Below, piece after piece: positions 34,656 to 45,908 of a DNA stretch of 64,000 bases (positions within the stretch are counted from its first letter, which is position 1; the number at the start of each line of letters is the position of its first letter). The stretch is from NCBI RefSeq assembly GCF_032062135.1, contig NC_092859.1:41413008-41477007 (forward strand), read 5' to 3'. This DNA comes from Pyxicephalus adspersus (lineage: Eukaryota > Chordata > Amphibia > Anura > Pyxicephalidae). The notes below the pieces were generated by a model. That model saw only the letters and a list, made by a program, of their open reading frames with translations, was not told where the DNA came from and made no database searches. The position numbers were made by a program, and so were the translations under genes.

Positions 34656-34797
34656 TTTTTATCTGATCTTCTGTGCTCAAGAAGCTTATCAAAATCTCAA
34701 TCCTTCTGGTGCTGCGGCTTTCAACATTCTCATCATCCCTTAATAAGCCTATAGCATTCTGAACACAGCTTCGGATAAGAATAGTGGTATCCAGCAT
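34656..34797 (-). CDS. rnf213: RNF213 exon, window exon 15
   Basis: 142 nt, MLDTTILIRSCVQNAIGLL to STEDQIK plus one base. The acceptor is a long T-rich tract ending TTTATAG, the donor GTATGT. The first Met is internal to the protein. Confidence 0.9.
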
Positions 34798-35071
34798 CTA
34801 TAAAAACATAAAAAAGCTTGTATGACAATGAAAAGCTCATTTGAAATGTTGGAAAGTGTAAAGAGAAATGGAAGAAAGATAGGAAGTATGTCAAAAAGAT
34901 ATATATTCTTGTCAGACTCACTATTCAGTCTTTCAACTTGCTTGACTTTTGCCTCATTAAAAAGGGATGGTCACACTGGTAATATCTATGATATATTTAA
35001 TGTGCCAGTGTCTTCCTATAATTTTTTTAATCTAAAAATTGTAAAAAAAAAGTAAGTTGAATTATTCTTAC

Positions 35072-35271
35072 ATCATCTGAGCTTTGCATTGGAACATCAA
35101 TTTCCATTTCTTGGTCTCCAGCAGTTTCAGTTTCCATTTTGCCTTCTGTATTCATAATATTCAATTCCATCATGACCTTGTCATCATTCTTGAATTGGAT
35201 CTTACTGTCTTCATTTCCACTTGGCAATTCCACCTCCATCTCTGTTTCCACTATTGTATTGTGTTTTTTCT
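35072..35271 (-). CDS. rnf213: RNF213 exon, window exon 14 (acidic Met/Glu-rich linker)
   Basis: 200 nt. Two bases complete a Glu codon, followed by KKHNTIVETEMEVELPSGN and a stretch rich in Met, Glu, Asp and Lys, ending DVPMQSSDD at GTAAGA. There is no motif. The repeated ME/TE pattern looks like a disordered acidic insert between AAA units. Phases agree on both sides, so it is coding although it looks unlike the rest. Confidence 0.86.
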
Positions 35272-35589
35272 CTGTAATAAATTAAAATAATTGTAATTTT
35301 TTTTGGTCACAACGGTGGGGTTGGCTCCTAGAATGACTAAATACAGGCTTCAGAGAAAAAACAGAAGATTAAGATGCTTCCAGGTGCTTTTCCATCCCAT
35401 TTTTTTTATAGCTCCACTGTATACACATTCTGTGACAATGTAATTTTTTAAAAAATGTTTTAATTTCTGTTTTTCTATTTATTTTCTCTTTTATTTGGCC
35501 TTTGCATGTGATATCCTTGCCTAACACTATATCTTATGATCTGGTCTATTTTGTTGGAATTAACAGACAGTTTAGTTTCTCCAGCTTAC

Positions 35590-35697
35590 CCTCAGTAAAG
35601 AACAAATTGCTTATTGTGAGACCTTGTAGGGTTGTTACATCTTCCACCATATCCTTAGACTTTCTCAGATCATCAATGTGAATGGACTGCCACAATC
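35590..35697 (-). CDS. rnf213: RNF213 exon, window exon 13
   Basis: 108 nt, LWQSIHIDDLRKSKDM to TISNLFFTE plus one base. The acceptor is TTCTTTTTAG and the donor GTAAGC. It was too short to appear as an open frame of 60 codons and was found by splice signals and frame continuity. Confidence 0.9.
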
Positions 35698-35959
35698 CTA
35701 AAAAGAAGAAATAACATTACAGGGACAATTATAATGGGTAAGAGACTGAATTATCCATGAACATCTCACATTGCTTTTTGGCTTCAGGACTTTTGCCATT
35801 TTTAACTGCCATCTTTACCAGGCGGTCTGCACTGTTCCTCCTGATTTTTTATTATGAAGAAATTCTAACAGTTTTCTATGATTATTTATATCTTACACAT
35901 TTATAAGTTGTTGATCATCAAACCCTTGTTTGATTATTGGTACACAAATCTTTATTTAA

Positions 35960-36490
35960 CCCCCTGAGCTGTAACCCCGAGTGTGACTCGGGGTAGAAAA
36001 AAGATTCTGGTAGCTAAACGTATGGAAAACCTTAGTACATCGAAACTTACCTGATCGGCCAGAGTCCTTTTCCTCTATGCTGTCTTTTTTCTTCCTCCGG
36101 CCGGCGTTCTCTGCACTTAATGAGTCACTGGGGAGTTCCCGGTGACGTTGTTGCGTGCAGACGCTCTGTTCAGGGCAGGGCGGGAAATTCAAATCTATTT
36201 GTATTGCATTCAATACAAAATAACTATATTGAATTCAACACAGTGGATTTATATGTGTAAAAGCAGTACATTGTCTTTCATAAAAAATATTTTACAGTAT
36301 AATATAATAGTAGAAGTATAATATTTATTTTTTTTATTTATTTTTTTTAAATTTTAAAAAAATTATTTTTTTATTTATTTAATTTATTATTTTGCCATGA
36401 TTTTATGTTTCAAACTTTAATATATTCATACTAATATATTATACTGTAAAATAAATTTTCATCAAAAACAATGTACCCCTTTTAGACATA
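35960..36490. mobile_element. TTAA-family MITE, right end lost
   Basis: TTAA at 35956..35959, then CCCCCTGAGCTGTAACCCCG and the palindrome CCCCGAGTGTGACTCGGGG. The shared internal palindrome is at 36199..36235. The right side ends near CAATGTACCCCTTTT, short of the expected terminus. Confidence 0.7.
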
Positions 36491-36629
36491 AAACCGGACA
36501 AAAATGAATGTCCTGAATCATTCATTTTGCAAAAACTTCTGGGTTTTCTAAAGAGAAAGAACAGCACTAGCTTCTCACTTTCTGACTTTCTTTAAGCTGC
36601 AGAGCAGTTGGCTGACTAACCATTTTAGG

Positions 36630-36965
36630 CAGCATGGTGGCTCAGAGGTTAGCCCTCTGGCCTTTACAGCACTAGGTCACAGGTTCCAATCTCAGCCAGG
36701 ACACCATCTGTATGAAGTGTGCAAGTTATTTCCATGGGTTTCCCCTGGGTACTCAGGTTTTCTCCCAGTTTCCAAAAACATGCAGCTATGTTAATTTTCT
36801 TCCCCCCCAAAATTGACCTTCGACTGTGGTAATGACATATGAAAATGGTAGGGACATTAGATTGTGAGCCTATTTGAGGGACCGCTAGTGACAAGACTAT
36901 GGATTTTGTAAAGCACTCCATAATATGTTGGTGGCATATAAATACTGGATATTAATAATATTAGT
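36630..36965 (+). repeat. tRNA-derived SINE, complete copy
   Basis: The head GGCAGCATGGTGGCTCAGAG contains an A box (TGGCTCAGAGGTTAGC) and, about 45 bp on, a B box (GGTTCCAATCTC), the internal RNA polymerase III promoter of tRNA-derived SINEs. The body matches 26485..26735, and the tail is CATAATATGTTGGTGGCATA followed by ATTAATA repeats. Partial copies are at 7770..7830, 10190..10262, 27425..27470 (reversed) and about 46755..46860. Confidence 0.85.
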
Positions 36966-37288
36966 TCACCTAAATTGAACTCCTGCTGATTAGTAGTTTA
37001 AAGCAGAGGTGGCAACATGGAAGTCCAAAAGATCAAAAGCTAACCTCAGCAATTGGTTTGGACCAAATATGAACAAATTAATGAAAGGCTTTTTTAGATA
37101 AATGTGTTGTTTAATAACCTCCCTTATTTGATAATAAGATGTTAAAAATTAAATATGTTAAAATGCCAAGTATTGGCACTAGATAGAAGGTGAAGAGGAA
37201 ACAAACATGCACTCATTATCATTAACTTTAGGTAAGAAGCAAGTGAAATTAAACCATTGTACTGATTGTTGTGACATGGGTAACTCAC

Positions 37289-37407
37289 CTCCCCGGAAAC
37301 CCACATAAGACGTGCCTCCTTGTATTCTGGGAAGTTTGGTAATGAAGTAGACAAACACAGATATTTCTGTGAGATTCAGCTTTTGTAACTCATTCACAGT
37401 AGAGTAC
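37289..37407 (-). CDS. rnf213: RNF213 exon, window exon 12
   Basis: 119 nt, YSTVNELQKLNLTEISVF to TSYVGFRG plus one base. The acceptor is TTTTTTTCAG and the donor GTGAGT. Phases match exon 11 (Lys codon) and exon 13 (Gly codon). Confidence 0.91.
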
Positions 37408-37929
37408 CTGAAAAAAACAACAAACTTTGGAAGTTCCACACAATAGCCAGTATACCACTGGAGCTCTGCTGACTATGGTACATCGTTCATATAGGTGACT
37501 TTTTTGCTCCTAAACTATCAGAAAGAAAGCCAAAGACTTCACCATTGTACACTGCCTACAGTATTCAATCTTGTTCCCTAATCATAAGGGAGTTTTTATT
37601 TTTGCATTTGTCCAACTGCATCTCATAACAGTGCATTTCATAACATTTTTTTATGTTATATCACATGATTACTCTGCTTCCCTCTCCTTGTTTGAAATGG
37701 TCTTACTATAACACCTTGGTGTCACAGTAGGGTTATCTTTGTGGACCAAAGAATACAGATGGTTTTTTTTGTGAACAAGCCTAGTAAAAATTTAACTAAC
37801 ATTGACTAACCAATGGTCAAAGACATAATTCACAGGAATGGTTATTATCTATTATATATTATATTATCAGAAAATTCATTTTTTTCATTATCTATTTTGT
37901 TAAGATTTTAGTACAGTAAGCAAGCTTAC

Positions 37930-38025
37930 TTTGCTGATGCCACAAGATTTGCTCCTTGGGATCCCTCTTCAAAGTCAGACTGTATAATCAGTATTACATT
38001 TTCAGATGACGTCTCTAGAAAACTC
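37930..38025 (-). CDS. rnf213: RNF213 exon, window exon 11
   Basis: 96 nt. One base completes the Arg codon, then SFLETSSENVILIIQSDFE to LVASA plus AA. The acceptor is TTTGTAATGCAG and the donor GTAAGC. The beta-strand-like VILIIQSDFEEG continues an AAA fold. Confidence 0.9.
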
Positions 38026-40248
38026 CTGCATTACAAAGAAAAGTATTTGCATAATTATCATTTCTATGTTGCCAGTATTGCAGATATAACAGCGTATATA
38101 ATTACCACTACCATATGCAAAACTTTAAACAATATTGATTTATTTGGTATCCTTTCTTTTTAAATCATATTAACTTACTGTTATCTATAATACAGTCATG
38201 TAAAAAGAAATACATTTAATGCAACACTGCCTATGGGTGAAGGCAATATACACAGAAAACTGACATGGTGTACACATTTTCATAATGTTTCATGTTCATA
38301 TTGTTTCATAATGCAAGCTTGTCACATAAAAAAAGCAGACCCATAAAGTAAGTAAATCCATATAGTTTTATCTGTTTAACCTCCCTAGCGGTAACCCCGA
38401 GTGTGACTCGAAGTAGAAAAAAGTTGCTGAAAGCAACTATGGGATACATAGTAAATACAGCACTTACCTGATCCGCCGGCCTCCCGCGTTGTCCATCGCC
38501 ATGATCCCTGTCTTCTTCCTTCTTCCTCCAGCATCTTCTGCACACGATGGGTCACCAGGGGAGTTCCTAGTGACGTTGGTGCGTGTGTACGTTGCGGGCA
38601 GGGCAGGGCGGGAATTTCAAAATCCATTTGTCTTGCATTCAATACAAAATAACTCTATTGAATGCAATACATTGGATTTATATGATATGTGGAAAAGTAT
38701 ATTTTTTTTCAAATTTATATAATTTATTATTTTTACATGATTTTGTGTTTCAAACTTTATTATACTCATACTATAATATTATACTGTAAAAAACATTTTC
38801 ATGAAAAACAATGTACCGCTTTTAGACATATAAATCCAGACATGTACCGCTAGGGAGGTTAAGGGTCAATCATTATATTCATTAACATTTAACTATGGAA
38901 TATGAAGATGTTTTATTAAAACCTCAGATATCAAGGATGTGGTCTTTAGCTAATAACATGCAGGGTGTCATCATGCCAAGATCAAAAGTGCTTTCAATGG
39001 TACTCAGAAAGACAGTTGTAGATACTAATGAAGCTAGGACGTTTGGTATACAACCAACAATTTACTTTAAATAAATCATTCCACTGCAAGGAAAATATTC
39101 TACAAGTGGCAAATGACTTCTAATGAGTCAATATGACCCTTAATTTCAAATACCTTGCCAAACGAGCAAATTCAAATCAAGAGTTGAATATTAATTGCTA
39201 ATTGAAATTTCCCAGAACGCAGAATTTTATTGCAATTTTTGCAACAGTTGATGTTAAAATGCATGCATCCACAATTAGAAAGAATTTATAGCAACTTAAC
39301 CAGTGTGGGAGAAGTGCCAGGAAAAGCCTACACTGTCTATAATGAACAATAAAGCAAGAATGCAGTTTGTCATTGAACCTATAGGCAACGATCAGGCTTG
39401 CTTAAATTTGTGCTGTGAATTGAAAAATCAAAGATAGCGTTGTTAGGCCACTGTAACAGCAAACATTTTTGGTAACAACCAAAGAGAATATTTTAGATGA
39501 AAATGGACATTTCAGTTAGTCAGTTTGACGTAATAGAAATACCTACATTGTTTGCCTTAAATGTGTTAGATGAGATTGTAAAACCATCAATCTAAAAGCT
39601 GAAGTTAAAATCAAAACAGATCTTTCAGATTGATAATCTGAAGTACACCAGCAAATCCACAAATGAAAGGCTCCAAAAGAAGAAATGTCGGGATATACAG
39701 AGGCCTAGACAAAGCACTGATTTAAATCCTGCTGAAATGTCGTGGGGTGGGAAGTAGCTAAAGGGTTAGGTTTGAACTTCTATGGCCAAAAGTACATGCA
39801 CCTTTTCACTCTACACTATTATAACTGTAAAAGAGCAAATCTTTCTTGCAATTTTATTGAAGTGTACCACCGATGTTCGACTGTTAAAAACGCTGAACAA
39901 ATTAAAAATCCCAAGATAAAATTCAGTCTCATACAATATTAGACTATTTCTTTGCACTTTGTAGTGAATATATACAAATAGCTTTCCTATATCTTCCCTT
40001 TATTGGCATTTGTTATTTGACAAGAGTTTCATACAATTAGCAAAAAAAAAAAACATTTAATCTGGCTTCAATCCATTAAATATTTTGTATAACAAAACTA
40101 TTTGTTTCCAGCCTTAATTGACCAGTTAATTAATTCCATTGACCAGGGTACCTAGGAACATTTGCAAATATCAGTTTGTTATCTGTCAAAACTAGATGCG
40201 ATTGTCATTTCAAAGATTACAGCACTGCCAAAAAAATAAAAAACGTAC
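38026..40248. other. Intron between exons 10 and 11
   Basis: Contains the complete TTAA-family copy at 38380. At 39700..39750 the phrase ACTGATTTAAATCCTGCTGA, then AATGTCGTGG, resembles the SPDLNPIEMLW part of Tc1 transposases on the plus strand, a weak relic. The rest is unassigned. Confidence 0.4.
38380..38858. mobile_element. TTAA-flanked MITE, complete copy
   Basis: 479 bp between TTAA at 38376..38379 and 38859..38862. The termini are perfect inverted repeats, CCTCCCTAGCGGTA and TACCGCTAGGGAGG. Next come CCCCGAGTGTGACTCG, a GC-rich middle, and the palindrome ATTGCATTCAATACA (38632..38670). It is the reference copy of the family in this window. Non-coding. Confidence 0.88.
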
Positions 40249-40385
40249 CGAATCTTTTTTAAAAATGAGAATTCTGTATCAAACTGCTGCAGGGACAAAA
40301 CTTCAATGCTATGGATGTGGCTCCGCAACTCAGTTTCTAAAGCCTTTTTGTCAGCAGATGTAAGAAGGCGGGAAAACGTTGTGAT
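40249..40385 (-). CDS. rnf213: RNF213 exon, window exon 10
   Basis: 137 nt, ITTFSRLLTSADKKALE to FSFLKKI plus CG of a split Arg codon. The acceptor is CTTTTGTTTAG and the donor GTACGT. Phase 0 in, phase 2 out, consistent with both neighbours. Confidence 0.92.
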
Positions 40386-40439
40386 CTAAACAAAAGAAGA
40401 AACAATTTACTAAAAATTTTATTTATGGCTGCTAGTTGT

Positions 40440-42300
40440 CCTTTATCTGATGTTCAACATTTAATCTGGGTCTTCTAAGCTTAGGTTGTTTGGGCCTGCC
40501 CCAGTGTGTTTGTTACTGGACAGTAAAGGAGAAGCAGCACAGTGATGAGCTAATTTCTCTCAATTTTTTTTCTTTGTACCAACATGTTTTTAGTCAAAAC
40601 ATGAACAGCTGGCGCAAGAATAGAAGCTGCAATAGTAACTGGGCCCCCGCTCCCAGAGAACCCATAGGGCTTTCCATTGCTGTCAGAAGGCAGAATGAGT
40701 GGAGACTGACGGGTAGGAAAAGCCAGCTCTGTATGCAGACCCAAAGCAAGAGCAGTTGCTAGCCTGGACTGGGGTAGAATAAGGTCCCTTAGCCCAAACC
40801 TACACAAATGTCAATCTCCACCCATCCCACTAGACCTTGCCCAACTCATCTGTCAGTCTCTACCCATCCAGCTGCCAGTGCACAACTTCATTACAAAGTA
40901 GTGAGGGGATACCGCCACTGTTGGGGACTGCAAGAAGAGGAACTGTTAGTAGGAAAAATCTGAAGTGATCTATAGGGATCTGCTTTGAGTGGGTATGTTA
41001 CTTTGGGGGTCTTGCACTCAGGGTTGCTAAAGCCACAAAGTAAGGTCATAGGTACTTACAGAACAGCTGGTAGGAGATAAGTGTAGGATGGTCAGAGATA
41101 ACCAAGTCAATGAAAGTGAACAGTAGGAAAATATAAAAGCATGCAGTTGTTTTTTTTTAAAAAACAGGAGAAACAGGAAGCATGGAAAAACCAGCAGATG
41201 ACATTGACACTTGGTCCTACAACAAAAACTCCTTTTACAGTGTAGAAAATTTAAAATGCACCCAGTCAGGACTGCATTTGGTCTGACTTTACTCACGTAC
41301 ATGGGTCTTCAGAGACAAGTGAATGCAATAGCAATGCTATGCTTTACTAAAATTTGATAATTTAGTAAAGCAGAGCTGCAGAAAGGCATCTATCCTCCTT
41401 GAACACTAGCAAAAGACAAAACAAGGCTAGTAGAAAGGGATATCTGGGAATATCTGGCAAGTATTTTGTTAGCTAGTGTCCAATCCTTCTCTAAATAGAA
41501 ATTAGCCTAAATGAAGACTTCTTGTGTGCCTCAATAGAAGAAAAAAATAATTTATTTATATATTAATGATGATAAAGCTTCATTAAATCTTTTGGAAGGA
41601 CTGCCTTGTTAAACTGCCTAACACATCAGCTTTAAAGGGAATCTGTTAGAACAGAAATTGGCATTGATAACATCAAAAGCCCATAAAAAGTATGCAGGTA
41701 AAGAGCCCTGAATTTACAATTTTATATTTGTCCCAGGTTTGAGAAACCTGAAACAGAAAACAAGACAATGACAAACCCTAAATTATGCATTTTTCAAGAG
41801 AAGTTGCCAGTGGAAGCTCAAATATTTCTATCATGTAGGGTTTGTTAAACACTGAAAGTCGCCAAGATTGGGGAGGATAGACTATCAAGGGAGAACCTGG
41901 GCGATTCAGAAAACCTGGAATGCACATGATCTAGGATTGAAAACATTTGCCAACTAATAGCAAATGATTTTTAAGAAATTAATTTAAGGTTTGCTGGATC
42001 ACCCAAGTTCTCCTATGATAGTATATCTTATCCACTGTTGAGTTCCAGTGTTTAACAAACCATACATGATAGAAATCATGTATATCATGATGCTTGACTT
42101 TTCACAATATGCAATTTGTGTCTTAAGTATTACTGAAATGGAGTATAGAGTTTTTCTGAAAATAGACAGAGTTTATGTTACTAGTTTAATAGTAAATAAT
42201 GCTTCGAAAACTTCTCTATTTTTTTTGATAATAGGCCCTTAGGTGATTACTGAGGGGATCACAAAGCAGGTGGAGCAGGTGCAATTTTTAACTATTTCAA
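40440..42300. other. Intron between exons 9 and 10
   Basis: 40500..40620 has a frog-type repeat phrase (CAGCACAGTGATGAGCTAAT). A palindromic MITE is listed at 41837. No gene seen. Confidence 0.4.
41837..42063. repeat. Palindromic MITE, diverged copy
   Basis: Left arm GGGTTTGTTAAACACTG, right arm CAGTGTTTAACAAACC. The inner arms GGAGAACCTGGGCGATTC and TTTGCTGGATCACCCAAG pair. The outer 15 bp differ from the other copies, so this may be a subfamily. Confidence 0.7.
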
Positions 42301-42356
42301 AAATACTAATACTGATTTTAGGCAGCTTTAGTAAATTGGGAAACGTAATACAGTAC

Positions 42357-45300
42357 CTCTGTGAAAATTGTATGAGTATTGCTCCTAGTTGACACATGAC
42401 TGCAGAGGAAATCTAGTAAGGAGCCATGTTTCTGTTTCTTGAAGTAATGGTCAATTAGGTCTTTTTGGCCTAAGCGGATAACAGAATCAGGTGTGGCACA
42501 GTTTAGCAAGACATCAACTGCTTTGTTCTTCACATCTGTTATATTTTCAATATTTTGATGTGATTGCTTAATGTTCTCTGTCACTTGAAGTACCACTGCA
42601 GCACAAGTGTCTGAATGGTAACCAATAAAAACATCTGAAGGCTTGTATGTTTGGGCTTTTCCAATGGCGGGGGTTTGATTTCCTTTAGTGAAATCCTTTA
42701 CCCAAGCTTCCAGCTCTTGAACAATAACCTTTTGTTCTTTTTTCAGGAATGTGTTTATATCCAAGTAATGTTTTTCAAGACGGTTGATCAATGGAACTGG
42801 AAAATCTTTGTACACAGTTTCTTTTTCTTCAATGACTACTAATCTGAACTTTGGGTGCACTCTGCACTTGACACGATGTGTGCCTAAGCCCAAGTCGACA
42901 TATTTTTGGCCCGCTAGATATACATAGTATTGGTTTAAAGCATCATAGAGGCTTTCGTACAGGTTCTGGAGATTAAGCAATATAACCATCTGTCCAGTCT
43001 CCATGCAAATCTTAACACGGTTGATATTTCGGCAAATCTGAGTATATTCTTGGTCCTTTGGAAAACTTGATCCAAAGATGATTTCTGGTTGTTGGTTTTC
43101 TTTCAGGAAAGCTTGCTGAAGAATTTGTAGTGCGGCATAGTTTTTGGTTAATATTAACAAGTAACGGCAATCCTCACTATCACTGCTGATATTCTCCATG
43201 ATTAAGTCTGTTGTGTTGATATCTGCTATATCTCTCTTTTTCTCTTTTAGGAAAATTTCCAAGGCATTTACTTCATCTTTCCCACTGAAATTCCTTAGAA
43301 CAGCTCTAGCAATTTCTTCTAAAGTCAGGCTGTCTTGAGACTGTTCGCTAAAAGCAAAAACCATTTTTACCAGACTGTAGAAATCTCTTAGACCAAAGAA
43401 TTCCTTTTCCTGTTGTTTTAAGGTTTTGCAAACGTCAAGATAAGCCTCTGAGAAGTCATGGAAGTACTGTGAAACATTATGGAGAATTAAATTATCAGAA
43501 GAACAAATTCCACTTGCACTTTGAATTAGCTCTTTCTTGTCTGGGTCACCTCGGGATACAAATATGCCACGATTCATTTTTGCTGGATCTAAAGCCCAAT
43601 TAGAAATGCCAATAAATCCAACTTTTTTGTGTGGTGAGGTGTCATCATCAATACATCCATCTTCCAGCAAAGGGTGAAGTGTTTTTAAAGGCATTTTAGG
43701 GGAATCTTCTGCAAGCCCTATCTCATCAAGTACAACTACAGACACATATTCATTTAAATTCTTCCCTTCTTGGAATCGGGCACAGTGCCTAAATGTACCA
43801 ATGATCCCTTCTGGTGTTGAATGAGGGCTACACTGAAAAGATACCAGGTGAACTTGCTTAAGGTCCTTGTACAGTTCAGTATGAGCTGTTTGTCCCTGCA
43901 TAGCATCAGCAACAATAGTCTTTGCAAGAGACTTTGAGCTTCCCGGTTTTCCAACCAGGAATAATGGAATTTTAAGCTCTATGCAGATGACCATCATGAA
44001 GAGGTTTTCCTTTAAAGCAAGATTTCTTGCAATAGTGTTCCTTAACTGTACACCTGCTAAGAAAAGATCCTGAATGGAAGTTATTTCCTTTAAAATATTA
44101 GTGGGGTCCTTGTATGGTTGAGGAAAGAATTTACATATTGCTCTCCTGTAAGAATCTTTGGTTTCCAAAGATGCATGATAGCACACGCCAACAGCAAGAA
44201 TCAGAGACCAAGCTACTTTATCTTCAACAAAATAAGTACTTGCTTTTCTCAGTACCAAGGAGGTATAATGGTTCAACAGCTTCTCGTGGTGGTTATAAAA
44301 CCACTTAAAGACCTCTATGCAACGCTCCACATCTCTAAGGCTCACAAAGCTGCACTCATCGTTTTTATCTCTCATATAGGACTGAGAAGCTGAAAGGACA
44401 TCTGTTAATATCTTGATGTCGTTGGTAGAAAGCTGAATCTCTTTGGCCAACCGCAGCACAATCTGTTGTATGTATTTCTTTTCAGTTTCATTGTTCAGTT
44501 GCCCAAAATCCCATACAAGTGGCATCATGCTCGGAGGCAAAGCATGCACTCTATAAACAAGTTGTCTCAGAGGAACAGATCCAAGTCTTTCTTTAGTCTC
44601 ATCTGCTCTTACTTTATAACCTAGACCAGCAGATTCTAAACGTTTGATCATGTCATCAGTGTGTTTTCGGTAAGGGTTGCAGGCAGCAATAATGTGTAGC
44701 CCAGAATCTTTTTGCAAAGGCTCCCCATCTACTGTGTGATCACACAGGGCCTCTTTGATGCTGCTAATAGCCTCAGTAGTGTTTGCTTCATCAAAGAACA
44801 ACACAGTTTCGCATCCCTCTTTTTTGTTAATCTGTGCAATTTCCTGGGCTTCCAAAATTTTTTGGTAGATTGTCTCGGCAGTTGTACCACCATGAACCTT
44901 TACAAGCTTCATGTTTTCTGTTTCAACAAATCCCTTACACAAATGACACAAGAACTTAATTAGCCTGGTTTTCCCACAACCGGTTTCTCCCATAATGACT
45001 ACTGGTATTCCACATCTGAACCTCATCTTGATTGCTAAAATCTTCAGCATGTTATCCATGGTGAGCTCATATGTTTCATCAGGGTCTATCGGCCACTGAA
45101 TTCCAAGGACCATACATAATCTGCTTATTTTCTCATGCCTGGGCAACTGGTCAAAATCAGTATTAAATGGCACTCTCTGTAGCCTCAATCCTTTATAAAG
45201 TGGCAAGGACATAACATTGTGTCTAATAATTTCATTATTTCTGGGATTAATGGCATCCACCCCTCCAGCATTATTAGGCTGCAAGTGGAATCCAATAAAT

Positions 45301-45908
45301 GTCATGGATGCATGGTCTTCATTAAAGAAGATATAGGGATGTGGCTCGGACTCCCATCTTTTGCGCATTAAGAAAGGAATTAGATCTTGTTCTTTGACTC
45401 CATCAAGATTAATCCCATATCTTCCTGGGCTCTGATCTGCAATGTGCAGAGAAGGGGTAGCAAAGTCTTTTGCCATCAGAATCATAAAATTAACCACAAA
45501 GTTTTTGAATCCTTGCAGTGTATCACCAACAAACTCATGATTACAGAACACTGAGGATTCACAGTCTCTTAGCTGGAGATTTAGAAACCATGCAAAGTTA
45601 CGAAGCTCAGACCAAGAAGGGTCAACAATGCCACAGTAAAGAAGGAATATCTGTAGGCAATTCTCTGGGTCTCCTTCAGTGTGACCTTCTCTGTACACAA
45701 ATTCATCTAGATTTTGTCCTTGGTCAAAACGAATCAGGTACTGATATGGTCTTTGGAAACATTCACTACGAAATTCATCAATGTCCATTCCTGGATTTCC
45801 ACAATCTGTCACACCAGTTTCTGTAGTTTTTGTGAGTACATCTTTTGGTGAGGAACAGAAAATCTTGGGGAAGAAGTCAATGAAACCATTTTGCACAATT
45901 CGAGAAAC
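42357..45908 (-). CDS. rnf213: RNF213 giant exon, window exon 9 (two canonical AAA modules)
   Basis: 3,552 nt with no stop, 1,184 residues, VSRIVQNGFIDFFPKIF to HTIFTE; phase 0 at both ends. The first AAA module has Walker A GETGCGKT at 44967..44990, Walker B LFFDEANT near 44778..44806, and a sensor-1-like HIIAACNPYRKH near 44670..44705. The second has Walker A GKPGSSKS at 43929..43952, Walker B VVVLDEIGLAEDSP near 43705..43742, and SNWALDPAKMNRG with a candidate arginine finger near 43560..43610. In RNF213 these correspond to AAA3 and AAA4, the hydrolysing pair. All key Lys, Asp, Glu and Asn residues are present, so the motor looks intact. The open frame runs past the donor at 42356 into intron; the join to exon 10 fixes the end. 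Confidence 0.97.

Larger units (their letters stand above)
35698..37288. other. Intron between exons 12 and 13
   Basis: Contains a TTAA-family MITE and a complete SINE, listed separately. 36290..36420 is extremely AT-rich. Confidence 0.6.

Noticed and set aside
36630..36720. A tRNA gene
   Set aside because: A and B boxes are present, but the segment continues into repeat text found elsewhere in the window, so it is the head of a SINE.
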